Counted from the first letter of the stretch, positions 24,905 through 34,582 are shown. The stretch: 51,630 bases of DNA from Pseudomonadota bacterium (GCA_018820855.1 JAHJNL010000065.1:1-51630); one strand, 5' to 3'. Numbers and translations: made by a program. The notes: generated by a model from the sequence alone, not told the origin.

Positions 24905-25507
24905 ATGAATCTTGTACCAATGGTTGTAGAGCAGAGTCCCCGAGGGGAACGAGCCTTTGATATTTACTCCAGACTTCTGCGGGAACGGATCATTTTTCTG
25001 GGAACATCGGTGGGTGATGAAGTGGCTAGCTCTATTATTGCTCAGCTCCTTTTTCTCGAGGCCGAGGATCCTGATAAAGATATCACTTTTTATATCAATT
25101 CTCCTGGTGGCTCGGTCACGTCTGGACTGGCCATTTACGATACCATGCAATATGTAAAATGTGATATCGCTACCCTGTGCATGGGCCAGGCAGCTTCCAT
25201 GGGTGCATTGCTGCTGGCTGCAGGTGCTGCCGGTAAACGGTATTCCTTGCCAAATTCCAGAATTATGATTCATCAACCAATGGGGGGCTTTCAGGGACAG
25301 GCCACTGAAGTAGATATCCACGCCAGAGAAATTCTGCGTATGCGTGATGATTTGAATAAAATTCTTTCGCTCCATACAGGACATACAAAGAAAAAAATCC
25401 AGTCTGATACGGACCGTGATAATTTTATGAGTCCGACAGAGGCAAAAAAGTATGGTATAATAGATACAGTTTTATTGAAACGACTTGATCCTGTAGAGGA
25501 AGATTGA
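24905..25507 (+). CDS. clpP: ATP-dependent Clp protease proteolytic subunit
   Basis: ClpP is the serine protease barrel that degrades substrates fed by ClpX or ClpA. The 200-residue product has catalytic Ser in [17 protein letters not shown], His in [11 protein letters not shown] and Asp in the DRDNFMSP region, plus the oligomer-gate N terminus. AAGGAGAAGGG precedes the ATG. clpX begins one base after its stop, so the two are co-translated. Confidence 0.97.
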   Translation: MNLVPMVVEQSPRGERAFDIYSRLLRERIIFLGTSVGDEVASSIIAQLLFLEAEDPDKDITFYINSPGGSVTSGLAIYDTMQYVKCDIATLCMGQAASMGALLLAAGAAGKRYSLPNSRIMIHQPMGGFQGQATEVDIHAREILRMRDDLNKILSLHTGHTKKKIQSDTDRDNFMSPTEAKKYGIIDTVLLKRLDPVEED

Positions 25508-25508
25508 A

Positions 25509-26780
25509 ATGGACGATTTTGAAAAAAGAGAAAGTAACTCCCATTGTTCTTTTTGCGGAAAAGGCCAGGATGAGGTTTCCAAACTTATAGCTGGTCCTGA
25601 AGTCTATATTTGTGACGAATGTATAGATCTTTGCATTGAGATTGTCAAAGATGAAGATGTCTCCGATGTCGCTAATGGTGGTGATCTCAAGGCAGGTGCC
25701 CTTAAACCCATGGAGATTAAGGCACACCTCGATGAGTATGTGATTGGTCAGGAATTTGCCAAAAAGATCCTTTCTGTTGCAGTTCATAATCATTACAAAC
25801 GGATCGAGGCACCAACGTCTGATGATGCAGTGGAACTTCAGAAAGCCAATATCATCCTCATCGGTCCTACAGGAAGTGGAAAAACTCTGGTGGCACAGAC
25901 CCTGGCCAGGGTTCTTAACGTTCCCTTCTGTATGGCAGATGCCACTACACTTACCGAGGCCGGGTATGTGGGAGATGATGTGGAAAATATTCTGGTGAAT
26001 CTCCTCCAGGCTGCTGATTATGATATAGACCGGGCCGAACGTGGTATAATCTATATCGACGAGATCGATAAAATTGCCAGGAAATCTGACAGTCCCTCGC
26101 TAACCCGTGATGTCTCCGGAGAAGGTGTACAGCAGGCCCTGTTGAAAATTATCGAAGGTACCGTGGCTTCCATTCCTCCGAAGGGGGGGCGCAAGCATCC
26201 ACAGCAGGAACTTGTGAAAATAGACACAACCAATATCCTTTTTATCTGCGGAGGTGCCTTTGTCGGTTTGGATTCGGTGGTCAAGAGACGCAAAGGAACA
26301 AAATCCATGGGCTTTGGTGCCAAAGTCGTCAGTGACAAGGACGTAAAAATCGGAGAACTTCTGGAATCGGTTCAGCCCGAAGATCTTCTCAAATTCGGAC
26401 TTATTCCAGAGCTGGTTGGGCGTCTTCCTGTCATTGCCACCATGCAGGAGCTTGTAGAAGAGGATCTGGTTCGTATTCTTAAAGAACCCAAGAATGCTCT
26501 GACTAAACAGTATGAGCGGCTTTTTGAATTTGAAGGTATTCGCCTGCGTTTTACAGAAGGGGCGTTAACTGCTATTGCTAAGAAAGCGTTAAGCCGTAAA
26601 TCCGGAGCGCGTGGTCTCCGCTCGGTGATTGAGGCTGCCATGCTTGATGTCATGTACGACCTTCCGTCTCAGGAAAATGTACAGGAGTGTGTCATTAGCG
26701 AGCAGGTTATTAACGATGGTGATTACCCTGTGATTCTGTATGAAAACATTTCAGAAGATAAACGTCTGGGAAGTGCTTGA
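25509..26780 (+). CDS. clpX: ATP-dependent Clp protease ATP-binding subunit ClpX
   Basis: ClpX is the AAA+ unfoldase that delivers substrates to ClpP. The 423-residue protein starts with a C4 zinc-binding domain ([11 protein letters not shown] ... CDECIDLC), then Walker A GPTGSGKT, Walker [12 protein letters not shown], pore loop GYVGDDVE, sensor regions and a C-terminal small domain ([12 protein letters not shown]-type motif, here [13 protein letters not shown]). Its ribosome site lies inside the end of clpP. Confidence 0.97.
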   Translation: MDDFEKRESNSHCSFCGKGQDEVSKLIAGPEVYICDECIDLCIEIVKDEDVSDVANGGDLKAGALKPMEIKAHLDEYVIGQEFAKKILSVAVHNHYKRIEAPTSDDAVELQKANIILIGPTGSGKTLVAQTLARVLNVPFCMADATTLTEAGYVGDDVENILVNLLQAADYDIDRAERGIIYIDEIDKIARKSDSPSLTRDVSGEGVQQALLKIIEGTVASIPPKGGRKHPQQELVKIDTTNILFICGGAFVGLDSVVKRRKGTKSMGFGAKVVSDKDVKIGELLESVQPEDLLKFGLIPELVGRLPVIATMQELVEEDLVRILKEPKNALTKQYERLFEFEGIRLRFTEGALTAIAKKALSRKSGARGLRSVIEAAMLDVMYDLPSQENVQECVISEQVINDGDYPVILYENISEDKRLGSA

Positions 26781-26835
26781 AAAAGAATTATCATGAGGGA
26801 TATGGTCCCTTAATTTATATAAATATTGAGGCAAA

Positions 26836-29232
26836 ATGAATACCAGCCTATACCCGCTTATGTCACTACGTGACATTGTTATTTTCCCACATATGGTTGC
26901 TCCTTTGGTAGTGGGAAGGAGTAAGTCTATCCATGCCCTGGAAGATGCCATGGAAAAACGAACCGAGATCTTTCTTGTCGCTCAACAAGACTCCAAGGTT
27001 GATGATCCTGAAGAAAGTGAGATCTACAAGGTTGGTACGCTGGCTGTGGTAATGCAGCTCCTTCGCCTGCCTGATGGAACGATCAAGGCCTTGGTTGAAG
27101 GCAAAAGAAGGGCAGAGGTCGTTTCGTTTTTACCTCACGACCAGTTTATGCAGGCTGAAGTTCGCATCCGTGAGGATGTTGATGAGGATATAAGGGAGAC
27201 TTTGGTCTTTGTTCGTCAGCTGCGCACAAAGTTTCAGGATTTTGCAGATCTTAACCGAAAGATACCACGTGAGGTACTTAAATCGATCGAAACCATTGAG
27301 GATCATGGAAAACTGATCCATGTGGTCAGTGCCCATCTTCCTTTGAAATCCGATGAAAAACAAAGCATTCTCGAGATTGACTCTCTATCACAGAGAATTG
27401 AAAAGATCCTTGGCTATATTAACCGGGAAATCGAGCTTTCCGAACTGGAAAAGGACATCAATGCCAGAGTGAAAAAGCGCATGGGCAAGACACAGCGCAA
27501 TTATTTTCTCGGAGAAAAGGTTAAGGAGATCCAGACTGAAATAGGCCAGAACGATGGAGGGCTGGATGAAATTGGTGAGCTGGAAGCACTGGTTAACAAG
27601 AAAAAGTTGCCTGAAAATGTGCGTAATCAAGCAACCAAGGAGTTGAAAAAGCTACGAAACATGCCTCCTATGTCGGCAGAGACTACAGTTGTCCGTAATT
27701 ATATTGACTGTATTGTTTCTCTTCCCTGGGGCAAAAAGAGCAGGGCACGCCTGGATATTAACAGGGCTGAGAAGATTCTTGATGAAGATCATTACGGCCT
27801 TGAAAAACCCAAGGAGCGCATCCTTGAATATCTTGCAGTACAGGCTCAGGTTAAAAAGTTGCAGGGACCTATACTTTGCCTTGTAGGACCTCCAGGTGTT
27901 GGTAAGACCTCCATTAGCCGCTCTATTGCCAGGGCTATGGGAAGAAAATTTGTACGCCTTTCCTTAGGAGGTGTACGGGATGAGGCTGAGATAAGAGGTC
28001 ATCGACGAACCTATGTAGGTGCCATGCCTGGAAAGATTATTCAGTCCATGCAAAAGGTCGGGGTTGCAAATCCTGTTTTCTGTCTTGATGAGGTAGACAA
28101 GATGAGCACTGATTTTCGAGGTGACCCATCTTCTGCACTTCTTGAAGTCTTGGACCCCGAACAGAATTACGCATTTAATGATCATTATCTGGATCTTGAT
28201 TATGATCTTTCGGAGATCTTTTTTATCACTACTGCCAATAATCTGGAAGGGATACCTTTACCTTTACAGGACAGAATGGAGATCATTCGTCTCAATGGCT
28301 ATACAGAGGAAGAGAAAGAAAAGATTGCCGAGGAATTTCTTATCCCCAAACAGTTAAAGGTAAACGGGTTTAAACCGGACGACATCACCATGACAGATGG
28401 TGGAATCATGGAGATTATCCGTTGTTATACAAGGGAAGCAGGAGTGAGAAGTTTCGAGCGAACAATTGCCTCGATATGCAGAAAGATAGCGCGGGACCGG
28501 CTGAAAAAGAAGGCAACAGACAAGAAATACAAGATTACTGCCCAATCAGTACTGAAATACCTGGGTACACCCAAATATCGTTATGGTTTAGCCGAAGAGC
28601 GTGATGAGGTCGGCTTGACCACAGGGCTTGCCTGGACCTCTGTTGGCGGAGAACTTTTGCAGATTGAAGCTACCCTTATGCCCGGTACCGGAAAGATGAC
28701 CGTGACCGGCAAACTTGGGGAGGTTATGCAAGAGTCTGCTCAGGCGGCACTCAGTTATGTCCGTTCTCGAGCCATGCGTCTTGGTTTATGCACTGATTTC
28801 TATCAGAAGTTAGACATCCATGTGCATGTACCCGAAGGTGCTATCCCCAAGGACGGTCCTTCAGCCGGGATTACAATTGCCACAACTCTAGTTTCAGCTA
28901 TTCTCAAGCTGCCTGTGAGACACGAGCTAGCCATGACCGGAGAGATCACTTTGCGTGGCAGAGTATTGCCCATAGGTGGCCTTACTGAAAAATTGTTAGC
29001 AGCGAAAAGAGGCAATATCACGGAAGTTATTATTCCTAAGGCAAATGAGAGAAATCTCGAAGATGTTCCTGCCAAAATTCGCAAGAGCCTTGTCATCCAT
29101 TGTGTAGAAAATGTTGATGAGGTACTGGAAAGAGCGCTGGTTTTGAAAGAGGAAGAAACTCTGTTTAAAGATGTTCCGCTGGCTAGTGTGTATGGCGATT
29201 TCACAGTGTCTTCACATAATACACAACAATGA
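26836..29232 (+). CDS. lon: ATP-dependent protease Lon
   Basis: Lon unfolds and degrades damaged and regulatory proteins in the cytosol. The 798-residue product contains the N-terminal substrate domain ([20 protein letters not shown]), an AAA+ module with GPPGVGKTS and [10 protein letters not shown], and a Ser-Lys peptidase domain with catalytic Ser in [13 protein letters not shown] and Lys in [12 protein letters not shown]. Length is standard. It is 55 nt after clpX, with a small AGGGA-TATGG-TCCCT hairpin between them, and is followed by two tRNA genes. Confidence 0.97.
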   Translation: MNTSLYPLMSLRDIVIFPHMVAPLVVGRSKSIHALEDAMEKRTEIFLVAQQDSKVDDPEESEIYKVGTLAVVMQLLRLPDGTIKALVEGKRRAEVVSFLPHDQFMQAEVRIREDVDEDIRETLVFVRQLRTKFQDFADLNRKIPREVLKSIETIEDHGKLIHVVSAHLPLKSDEKQSILEIDSLSQRIEKILGYINREIELSELEKDINARVKKRMGKTQRNYFLGEKVKEIQTEIGQNDGGLDEIGELEALVNKKKLPENVRNQATKELKKLRNMPPMSAETTVVRNYIDCIVSLPWGKKSRARLDINRAEKILDEDHYGLEKPKERILEYLAVQAQVKKLQGPILCLVGPPGVGKTSISRSIARAMGRKFVRLSLGGVRDEAEIRGHRRTYVGAMPGKIIQSMQKVGVANPVFCLDEVDKMSTDFRGDPSSALLEVLDPEQNYAFNDHYLDLDYDLSEIFFITTANNLEGIPLPLQDRMEIIRLNGYTEEEKEKIAEEFLIPKQLKVNGFKPDDITMTDGGIMEIIRCYTREAGVRSFERTIASICRKIARDRLKKKATDKKYKITAQSVLKYLGTPKYRYGLAEERDEVGLTTGLAWTSVGGELLQIEATLMPGTGKMTVTGKLGEVMQESAQAALSYVRSRAMRLGLCTDFYQKLDIHVHVPEGAIPKDGPSAGITIATTLVSAILKLPVRHELAMTGEITLRGRVLPIGGLTEKLLAAKRGNITEVIIPKANERNLEDVPAKIRKSLVIHCVENVDEVLERALVLKEEETLFKDVPLASVYGDFTVSSHNTQQ

Positions 29233-29241
29233 CTTTTTTGC

Positions 29242-29270
29242 TTGACGCCTCAGGGTCTTCCTGTTAAATA
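29242..29270 (+). promoter_or_regulatory. Promoter of tRNA-Val/tRNA-Asp
   Basis: TTGACG (29242-29247), 17-nt spacer, then TAAATA (29265-29270), about 20 nt before tRNA-Val. It lies just beyond the lon stop and would drive both tRNAs to the terminator at 29470. Confidence 0.5.
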
Positions 29271-29290
29271 GATGTCCACATTGAGTGACG

Positions 29291-29366
29291 GGGCGGTTAG
29301 CTCAGCTGGGAGAGCATCGGCCTTACAAGCCGAGGGTCACAGGTTCGATCCCTGTACCGCCCACCA
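29291..29366 (+). tRNA. tRNA-Val (anticodon UAC)
   Basis: 76 nt with encoded CCA. GGGCGGT pairs with ACCGCCC; the anticodon loop is CTTACAA (TAC, valine); the T arm contains AGGTTCGATCCCT. It is 16 nt before tRNA-Asp in the same transcript. Confidence 0.96.
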
Positions 29367-29382
29367 TTCAATCTGATTCTTA

Positions 29383-29459
29383 GGAGCGGTAGTTCAGCTG
29401 GTTAGAATACCGGCCTGTCACGCCGGGGGTCGCGGGTTCGAGTCCCGTCCGCTCCGCCA
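29383..29459 (+). tRNA. tRNA-Asp (anticodon GUC)
   Basis: 77 nt with encoded CCA. GGAGCGG pairs with CCGCTCC; the anticodon loop is CTGTCAC (GTC, aspartate); the T arm contains GGGTTCGAGTCCC. A partial, diverged copy of its 3' half lies 1.1 kb downstream (30551-30588). Confidence 0.96.
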
Positions 29460-29469
29460 GAAAATTCAA

Positions 29470-29501
29470 GGGTTTAGCCGTCATGGCTAAACCCTTTTTT
29501 T
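29470..29501 (+). terminator. Intrinsic terminator after tRNA-Asp
   Basis: GGGTTTAGCC (29470-29479) pairs with GGCTAAACCC (29485-29494) around a 5-nt loop and is followed by seven T residues. Confidence 0.93.
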
Positions 29502-29589
29502 GTTTCAGGTTGGCCGACAAGCGGGCCTTTCTTGACAGATGAATAAAGTCGAATACAAAAAAGAATGTAGTGTAGCCAGTGGAACTCTA

Positions 29590-30084
29590 TTAGAGCTCAT
29601 TTGGGAAAAACATCACCGTTAGATTAGCGTCATTGACATCTGATGTGCCGACACTTCCTTTACACACCAGTCTGATTGTTGTTTCGCCAGCCTCAGTGAC
29701 ATTAAACCCTCTTGTCGCCCCAAATGGAATAAGCTTAACGGCCGAGATAGTATTGCCGCCACCTATGATAGCGGCAGTGTCGTCATGTGAAGTGGAATCT
29801 TTCGTAATGCTGCATATCACTTTAGAATTGGTGACGTCATGCAAGTCTATATAGCCACTCGCGTTGGCAATAATTATCCCGGTACTCGTTAACTTTGCTA
29901 CAATCTGGCAAATAGTGGCCTCCGTAAGCGTCAATGATACCTGACCGTTTGTACTATTGAAAGCAGCGACTGTGGGGAGAGATGTCTTACCTAATGGAAC
30001 AACGACAACTTTGTCCTGGGCGAAGACATGTCCGCTGGTAAAAACAGTAAAGATCAATATGAACATACATAATAAGTTTATCAT
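29590..30084 (-). CDS. Secreted hypothetical protein
   Basis: The 164-residue product has a clear signal peptide (INLLCMFILIFTVFTSGHVFA, cut after FA-QDK expected). The mature start KVVVVPLGK resembles the beginnings of exported proteins common in deltaproteobacteria. The rest is rich in Thr, Val, Ile, Gly and Asn with alternating hydrophobic residues, suggesting a beta-sandwich; two cysteines (ICQIVA, VICSIT) and a third (LVCKG) could form a disulfide. I recognise no named domain. It stands alone in a patch with IS debris downstream of tRNA-Asp, hinting at an acquired gene. Confidence 0.6.
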   Translation of the reverse strand: MINLLCMFILIFTVFTSGHVFAQDKVVVVPLGKTSLPTVAAFNSTNGQVSLTLTEATICQIVAKLTSTGIIIANASGYIDLHDVTNSKVICSITKDSTSHDDTAAIIGGGNTISAVKLIPFGATRGFNVTEAGETTIRLVCKGSVGTSDVNDANLTVMFFPNEL

Positions 30085-30314
30085 TTTCTCCCCCTGTTCA
30101 AAGTTAGTGCATGGCTATGCACTAACTTTAGATATTTCCTGACCAACCTGTTAACCTATATTTCTTGATTTATTTAATCATATTTGAAATAAATCTTACA
30201 GGAAATTTAAAAAACCTATCAGGAAGAGGTCGTGGTGTCCTTATCCCCTTAAAATAGTACCAGCACAACTTGGAGAAATTCGACATACTATCAATCCGAA
30301 ATGGAGGTTGTAGT
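30085..30314. other. Non-coding stretch upstream of the secreted protein
   Basis: A/T-rich, no supported gene. A near-perfect inverted repeat is formed by TTAGTGCATGG near 30103-30113 and CCATGCAC-type sequence overlapping it (the 30100-30130 segment reads AGTTAGTGCATGGCTATGCACTAACT), a hairpin of 10 bp just upstream of the secreted protein gene. Confidence 0.5.
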
Positions 30315-30509
30315 ATGCGAGAGAAACAACTTTCAGGACGTGATGATATACTCAAGGTTCAGATATAGGTAGAAAGGAGTCCTTATAGTAGCCAAAGTCT
30401 GCCGTGAATGTGGTGTGAGTCAGGGGGGGGATAATTGGAAAGCCAATACAAGGTATGAATGTCTCTGACGGAACTCGCTCAAAAGGATACTCTGCGCGAA
30501 AAATGGTGA
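30315..30509 (+). pseudogene. Degenerate IS3-family transposase orfA
   Basis: Fragments in shifting frames follow the orfA order: MREKQLSGRDDILKVQ, then AKVCRECGVSQ and NWKANTRYE in another phase, then MSLTELAQKDTLREKW followed by a stop. These parallel the intact orfA at 50213-50479 (start MKKSRYSDNQILNILKQ, middle LCREHGMSS and FYKWWAKYGG, end EAMEKKW). Frameshifts, internal stops and a lost coiled-coil section show decay. No matching orfB is recognisable after it. Confidence 0.55.
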
Positions 30510-30550
30510 GTTTTCCAATTGTGATTGGTTCTTAACAGGGGCTGCTGACA

Positions 30551-30588
30551 TGTCACGCCGGATGGAGCTTGGGAAAGTCCGTCCGCTC
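30551..30588 (+). repeat. Diverged 3'-half copy of tRNA-Asp
   Basis: TGTCACGCCGG (30551-30561) is identical to the anticodon-arm part of tRNA-Asp, and after the same 15-nt distance GTCCGTCCGCTC matches GTCCCGTCCGCTC of its T-arm/acceptor with one base missing. The middle is mostly different. A 3' tRNA fragment downstream in the same orientation is what integration into a tRNA leaves as attR. Chance similarity is not excluded. Confidence 0.35.
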
Positions 30589-30700
30589 ATCCTGGAAAAT
30601 CCAGGGGGTAACGATTATGGATAGCTATTTTTGTAAGTAGACAGGCGGGGTCCTGTTTGCAGACATCTTGAAAAGGAGAGTGTTGGTCGGGTTAAGTCTG

Positions 30701-31273
30701 CTATATGTGTTTATTCCTCGTCCTTGGTTTACCGAGTCCCACAGCTCCATAGAGCTGAGTCAGGAAGATTGTTGTATTTTCAGATGGATTTATAAATTCT
30801 GCGCCATATTTCCTGCCCTTGACCATCCTGATCTTGATCTGTTCTTTCATCCTGAAATTCAAACCGATACGACAACTGACCAGTAGCTCATCACCAACTG
30901 AATATTCTCCTTTTGATACCATGAGCAACCCACCAGGGCTAATATCAAGAACAAGACCGTTGTTACTATTGCCTGTCGCCAGATCACGACAATAGAGCTT
31001 GATATCTTCATCGAGGATCTGGCCTCGATTGATTCGCATGTGCTTTCTCTTAGCCACATTAATTAAATCTTTATCTATATCAGCCTCTTCCAGGGTGATA
31101 TCCGGAAAGTCTTCGTCCATTTCGCTGCCGATATTCGTCGGTGCTGTTGCAGACGGTCTTGAAGTTGCTGTCATGATCTTTTCGTCCCTTCCAGGAGTGG
31201 AAGGGACTGACTCTTTAATCCTGATATTCTCTTCTTTATTTTTTGCCGATTTAAGAAATTTAAAAAAGCCCAT
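30701..31273 (-). CDS. PilZ domain protein
   Basis: The 190-residue protein has an unstructured, charged first half and a C-terminal PilZ domain that probably binds cyclic di-GMP. The two signature motifs are present: R-x3-R as RKHMR (about residue 75) and D-x-S-x-x-G as LDISPGG. The later GRKYGAEFINPSENTTIFL fits the end of a PilZ barrel. It lies near the flagellar genes, so a role in motility or surface control is likely. The long acidic linker (EMDEDFPDITLEEADIDKD) may be a flexible tether. No clear Shine-Dalgarno. Confidence 0.83.
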   Translation of the reverse strand: MGFFKFLKSAKNKEENIRIKESVPSTPGRDEKIMTATSRPSATAPTNIGSEMDEDFPDITLEEADIDKDLINVAKRKHMRINRGQILDEDIKLYCRDLATGNSNNGLVLDISPGGLLMVSKGEYSVGDELLVSCRIGLNFRMKEQIKIRMVKGRKYGAEFINPSENTTIFLTQLYGAVGLGKPRTRNKHI

Positions 31274-31706
31274 ATATAAAACCTAGTTATTAAGTTGTTC
31301 GTTAACCATCTTTCGTTTTGATGAGATGAGGTGTTTCATAAAACTAGCACGGTAGATTTATAGCAATCAGCTGTAAAGGTGACAGATTAGTGCTTCAACC
31401 CTGTCTTTTCAGTGTGTCTAGCCGTACGCCCTTGTGTCTAGAGTATCAAAACAGAAACTTAGATGTCAAAGGTTTTACACCGTGCCGTTGAAAACCCTTT
31501 TGCGGCGGTCAGTTTCAGTAGCAGTATTGGGAGAGAGGGCAATAGTAGCAGGAATGCAATGCTGTTATGTGCAAAATGAATTGGTTTGTTGTCAGTACCA
31601 GCTATTCATTTGATCTTTTAGTTTGGAAGGTATAACTATGCGCAGTTGAGTAGGTTCTATCTTGTTGGATATATTGTAAAATATGATATATCTGTTTTCT
31701 GCGGTA
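31274..31706. other. Intergenic region between PilZ and flhB-like genes
   Basis: 433 bp without a supported gene. A direct repeat of TGTGTCTAG occurs twice 21 nt apart (about 31412-31441). The region must hold the promoter of the PilZ gene but I see no convincing hexamers. Confidence 0.5.
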
Positions 31707-31997
31707 TTACGTTGTTGTCCCTATCTTGTCTTTAAATTTTTCATTTACCTGATAAACAAAGGCAAGAACCTCGGCAACTGTCTGGTAGAGTTCTGTCGGG
31801 ATCTCATCACCGAGCTTGATCTTGGAAAGAAGTTCGACCAGATTGGGGTCTTCCTGGATATGGACACCAGCTTCCCGGGCTGTTTCAATGATGCGACGGG
31901 CTACTTCTCCCTTGCCGCTGGCGACCACCTTAGGTGATGATCCTTTCTGTTGATCGTAAAGAATGGCGACTGCCTTTTCAACTTCCTTTTTCTTCAT
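31707..31997 (-). CDS. FlhB C-terminal-domain homologue (FlhX-like)
   Basis: The 96-residue product matches the cytoplasmic C-terminal domain of the flagellar export-gate protein FlhB without its membrane part. It begins KKKEVEKAVAILYDQ and continues PKVVASGKGEVARRIIETAREAGVHIQEDPNLVELL, the region after the FlhB NPTH autocleavage site. Short homologues of this kind can substitute for part of FlhB in export switching. Its start follows the stop of the fliK-like gene by 3 nt with AAAGGT as ribosome site, so the hook-length protein and its likely export-switch partner are co-translated. Confidence 0.85.
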   Translation of the reverse strand: MKKKEVEKAVAILYDQQKGSSPKVVASGKGEVARRIIETAREAGVHIQEDPNLVELLSKIKLGDEIPTELYQTVAEVLAFVYQVNEKFKDKIGTTT

Positions 31998-32000
31998 ATG

Positions 32001-33044
32001 CTATACCTTTGTATCCAGCATGGACTCACCTTCTGGAGCCAGCTGTTGAATAAGTACACTGGCTGGATCTCTGGCCGTGGCGGAGAAGCTGAGTTCAAGA
32101 AGATCCGTGGAGCTGAGGTTATTTTTCAGGTCATTCTGGTACGCTCTGGTAAATTCTTTTTTTTCTTCTGATTCGCAGGCAAAATGTATAGAAAGGCCAT
32201 TCTTGCTCGGGGAGAAATGGATTTCTATGTCGCCAAGTGGGGCGAGACTCAGGTGCAACGAAAATCGAAAGAGATTGTCCTCGCCTTCAGATTTGTAACC
32301 TGACTGATCCTTGTCAATAAGGAGATATCCGTGGTCAAGAAAGGGCAAGGGAAGCGAATAAAGGAAAAGGTGTTCTGAGTTTAATTTCAATCGAGGAAAC
32401 TGATGCAGTTCAAGAGTCTCAAAAAGCCGATTTGTGGTTTCAGCAACCGTTTCCGCGTTCTTGAGAAGTACCGCAATCTTTAAGAGAGCAGCATTTAACG
32501 TTTCTACTCCACTCGTACTGTCGTCTTTTGCCAAAAGGGCATCCAGAGAAAGACCAAGGCGATCAATGAGTTGCTTGAGAACTGTTCCGCTATCACTGAT
32601 TCCTAAAGGATACTTTTGCAGACTGTCAATGCTTTGCTGGCCTTTTTGAGAGGAGGTGCTGCCAGTGTGGAGAAGGGCTGAAGAGGGGGGGGGTAACGAT
32701 TGAGAAAAGCCTGTTATATCAAGATTTTTTCCAAGGAGTGTTACTGTCCGGCCAAAGGTGGATTGAGGGGCATCGGAAATTATTTTGAGCTCTACGAGGG
32801 GAGTAGTCGTCAGCACCTGCAGTTTGAGTTTAATGCCTGCACTTAGGACGTCCGTATCACTTTGGGCAAGTATTTTTTGTCCATTGATAATTAGAAAAAC
32901 ACGGTTGCTCCCAGCAGATTCCAGGACCGTAGCCGTGAATATCTGGCCAGATCGAGTCTGATGCTGGGATTGTTGTCTGGCATCGGAATCAGATGTGGAA
33001 GAACCAACCGGTTTAACAGGTGAAAGTGGTTTGATTGTATTCAT
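32001..33044 (-). CDS. FliK-like flagellar hook-length control protein
   Basis: The 347-residue protein has a Ser/Gln/Thr-rich N terminus suited to a secreted molecular ruler (SSTSDSDARQQSQHQTRSG), a small folded segment (VFLIINGQKILAQSD), and a C-terminal domain with the hook-length signature pattern LAPLGDIEIHFSPSKNGLSIHF. FliK measures the hook and triggers FlhB to change export from hook to filament subunits. Pairing with the FlhB-C homologue just downstream supports the call. Sequence is divergent from enterobacterial FliK, so it could be a second FliK-like protein. Confidence 0.78.
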   Translation of the reverse strand: MNTIKPLSPVKPVGSSTSDSDARQQSQHQTRSGQIFTATVLESAGSNRVFLIINGQKILAQSDTDVLSAGIKLKLQVLTTTPLVELKIISDAPQSTFGRTVTLLGKNLDITGFSQSLPPPSSALLHTGSTSSQKGQQSIDSLQKYPLGISDSGTVLKQLIDRLGLSLDALLAKDDSTSGVETLNAALLKIAVLLKNAETVAETTNRLFETLELHQFPRLKLNSEHLFLYSLPLPFLDHGYLLIDKDQSGYKSEGEDNLFRFSLHLSLAPLGDIEIHFSPSKNGLSIHFACESEEKKEFTRAYQNDLKNNLSSTDLLELSFSATARDPASVLIQQLAPEGESMLDTKV

Positions 33045-33158
33045 ATTACTCTTTCGGTCCCCATCTAACCATTCTTAACCTTTTAATTGTTGGGAACCTT
33101 GGGAGCTGTCCGAAATTACGTTGAAAAAAATAAAATATGTATTGAGTTAAAATAAGAT

Positions 33159-33836
33159 TCAGTTGCTTGTCTGTATTCGTTCTCTGAGTTGCATCCGTTG
33201 TTCCTGGAGACAGTTGGAGATAATGGAATCTCTGTGTTTGGAAGAGACATGGTCAAAGTGAAAAGCGACCTGGTAATGACCTCGGCGTAACCGTTTTGAT
33301 CTGATAACGTGTGCTGCACATTCTATGGTGGTCTTAGTGTGTTTCAGAGTGATTTCAATTTGGATTCGATGGTTGCTTTTCGGTTGATCAGGAAGGATGG
33401 CGAGAACTCCACTTCCGGATAAATCGAGAGTCTCACCCTTAAGCATCCAGTAATGACTCCGATCTTCTGCAGGGCCTGGTTCGTAAGTTAATTTAATAGG
33501 CATCCTGGTGTCGACTCGGAAGTATTCTCTTAAACTGGATGGATCGACAGATTTTTTGGCAATAAGCTCAAGGGTGCGATCCCCATTAATATGTAAAATT
33601 TTTGCCGTGATGGTAAGTGATACATTTTCTCCTTTAATGGAGATGGGACAGTGTCGACTTATGTCAATGTTAGAAGGAAGGTGTTTGGGAGGAAAGACCA
33701 GAAAAAAATTAGGGGCAAGTGATTCTTTGTAAATGCATTTTAACCGAATTGTTTGGCCTTCTGTGGTTGAAATGTCAATTTCAGCACTAGCACTGTCGAT
33801 TATTTTTTTTACGATATCTGTGATTGAGGAATCCAC
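33159..33836 (-). CDS. PilZ domain protein with YcgR-like N terminus
   Basis: The 225-residue protein has an N-terminal beta-rich half like the YcgR/PilZN domain (GQTIRLKCIYKESLAPNFFLVF) and a C-terminal PilZ domain. R-x3-R is REYFR (about residue 119) and D-x-S-x-x-G is LDLSGSG. YcgR-type proteins slow the flagellar motor when c-di-GMP is high. It is a tandem paralogue of the next upstream gene (33893-34582), sharing the same architecture and motif spacing. Both lie immediately beside fliC on the opposite strand. Confidence 0.85.
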   Translation of the reverse strand: MDSSITDIVKKIIDSASAEIDISTTEGQTIRLKCIYKESLAPNFFLVFPPKHLPSNIDISRHCPISIKGENVSLTITAKILHINGDRTLELIAKKSVDPSSLREYFRVDTRMPIKLTYEPGPAEDRSHYWMLKGETLDLSGSGVLAILPDQPKSNHRIQIEITLKHTKTTIECAAHVIRSKRLRRGHYQVAFHFDHVSSKHRDSIISNCLQEQRMQLRERIQTSN

Positions 33837-33892
33837 TGCGAAATGCCTTTATCAAGGGATTTGGGAATGAGTAGGAATAGCTAATTATGATT

Positions 33893-34582
33893 TCAGGAAC
33901 CTTTGACTTGGACCTTTAGTCGTAAGAGGCGCCTTTGAGACATCAGGCAACAACCTATGATTTTATCACGATCTTCATCTTCAATATGATCAAAATGGTA
34001 GGCGGCATCCCAGAGGTTATCTGTGAGTTGAGAAATGCGTACCGGTGAAGCAAGGGTAGGGACAACGGTCATTTCAACTGTTGGTAACGCCAGTTCCAGC
34101 CTAACCTGAGTTCTGGCTGGAGGAGCTGTTGTAAAACTTGCCCGTAGGCCACTGCCGCTGAGGTCAACCGTTGTTCCCATGATTTTCCAAGTGTCCTCAG
34201 GAATTCCAAATCCTTCAGGAATAAGAGATTTGATGACAATTGGGACGGTGCAGTCCACTCGAAAATACTCACGCATCTGTTCATGGCTGATGGTTTTCAG
34301 GGGAACCATGTCCAGCGTCTGGTCATTGACAACCTGGATAATTTTGCCTTCCAGAGATACACTTTTACCACCGAGATCCAGGTTGATGAGACAGGAGGTG
34401 TCCAGGTCAATCTTGTTTACAGGAAGGGCTCCGGGGTTGAATAAAAGATTGAAGTGAGTAGTCTGTGTTTTTTTTAGTACACACTGAATAAGTAGTCTTT
34501 CATCCGCACCAAGGACAGGTAAAAAAAGACGGACAGGTTTGTCGTCTGAAATTTGTGAAAAGAAGTTATTTAAGTCTATCAC
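33893..34582 (-). CDS. PilZ domain protein, paralogue of the adjacent one
   Basis: The 229-residue product has the same two-domain layout: an N-terminal YcgR-like barrel (VRLFLPVLGADERLLIQCVL) and a PilZ domain with REYFR near residue 119 and VDLSGSG. Both c-di-GMP motifs are intact. The N-terminal halves of the two paralogues differ more than the PilZ halves, so they may bind different partners. It is the first gene of the minus-strand flagellar/PilZ group and diverges from fliC. Confidence 0.85.
   Translation of the reverse strand: MIDLNNFFSQISDDKPVRLFLPVLGADERLLIQCVLKKTQTTHFNLLFNPGALPVNKIDLDTSCLINLDLGGKSVSLEGKIIQVVNDQTLDMVPLKTISHEQMREYFRVDCTVPIVIKSLIPEGFGIPEDTWKIMGTTVDLSGSGLRASFTTAPPARTQVRLELALPTVEMTVVPTLASPVRISQLTDNLWDAAYHFDHIEDEDRDKIIGCCLMSQRRLLRLKVQVKGS

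Noticed and set aside
26770-26830. Heat-shock (sigma-32) promoter before lon
   Set aside because: CTTGAA occurs at the clpX stop but no CCCCAT-type -10 lies at the right spacing.
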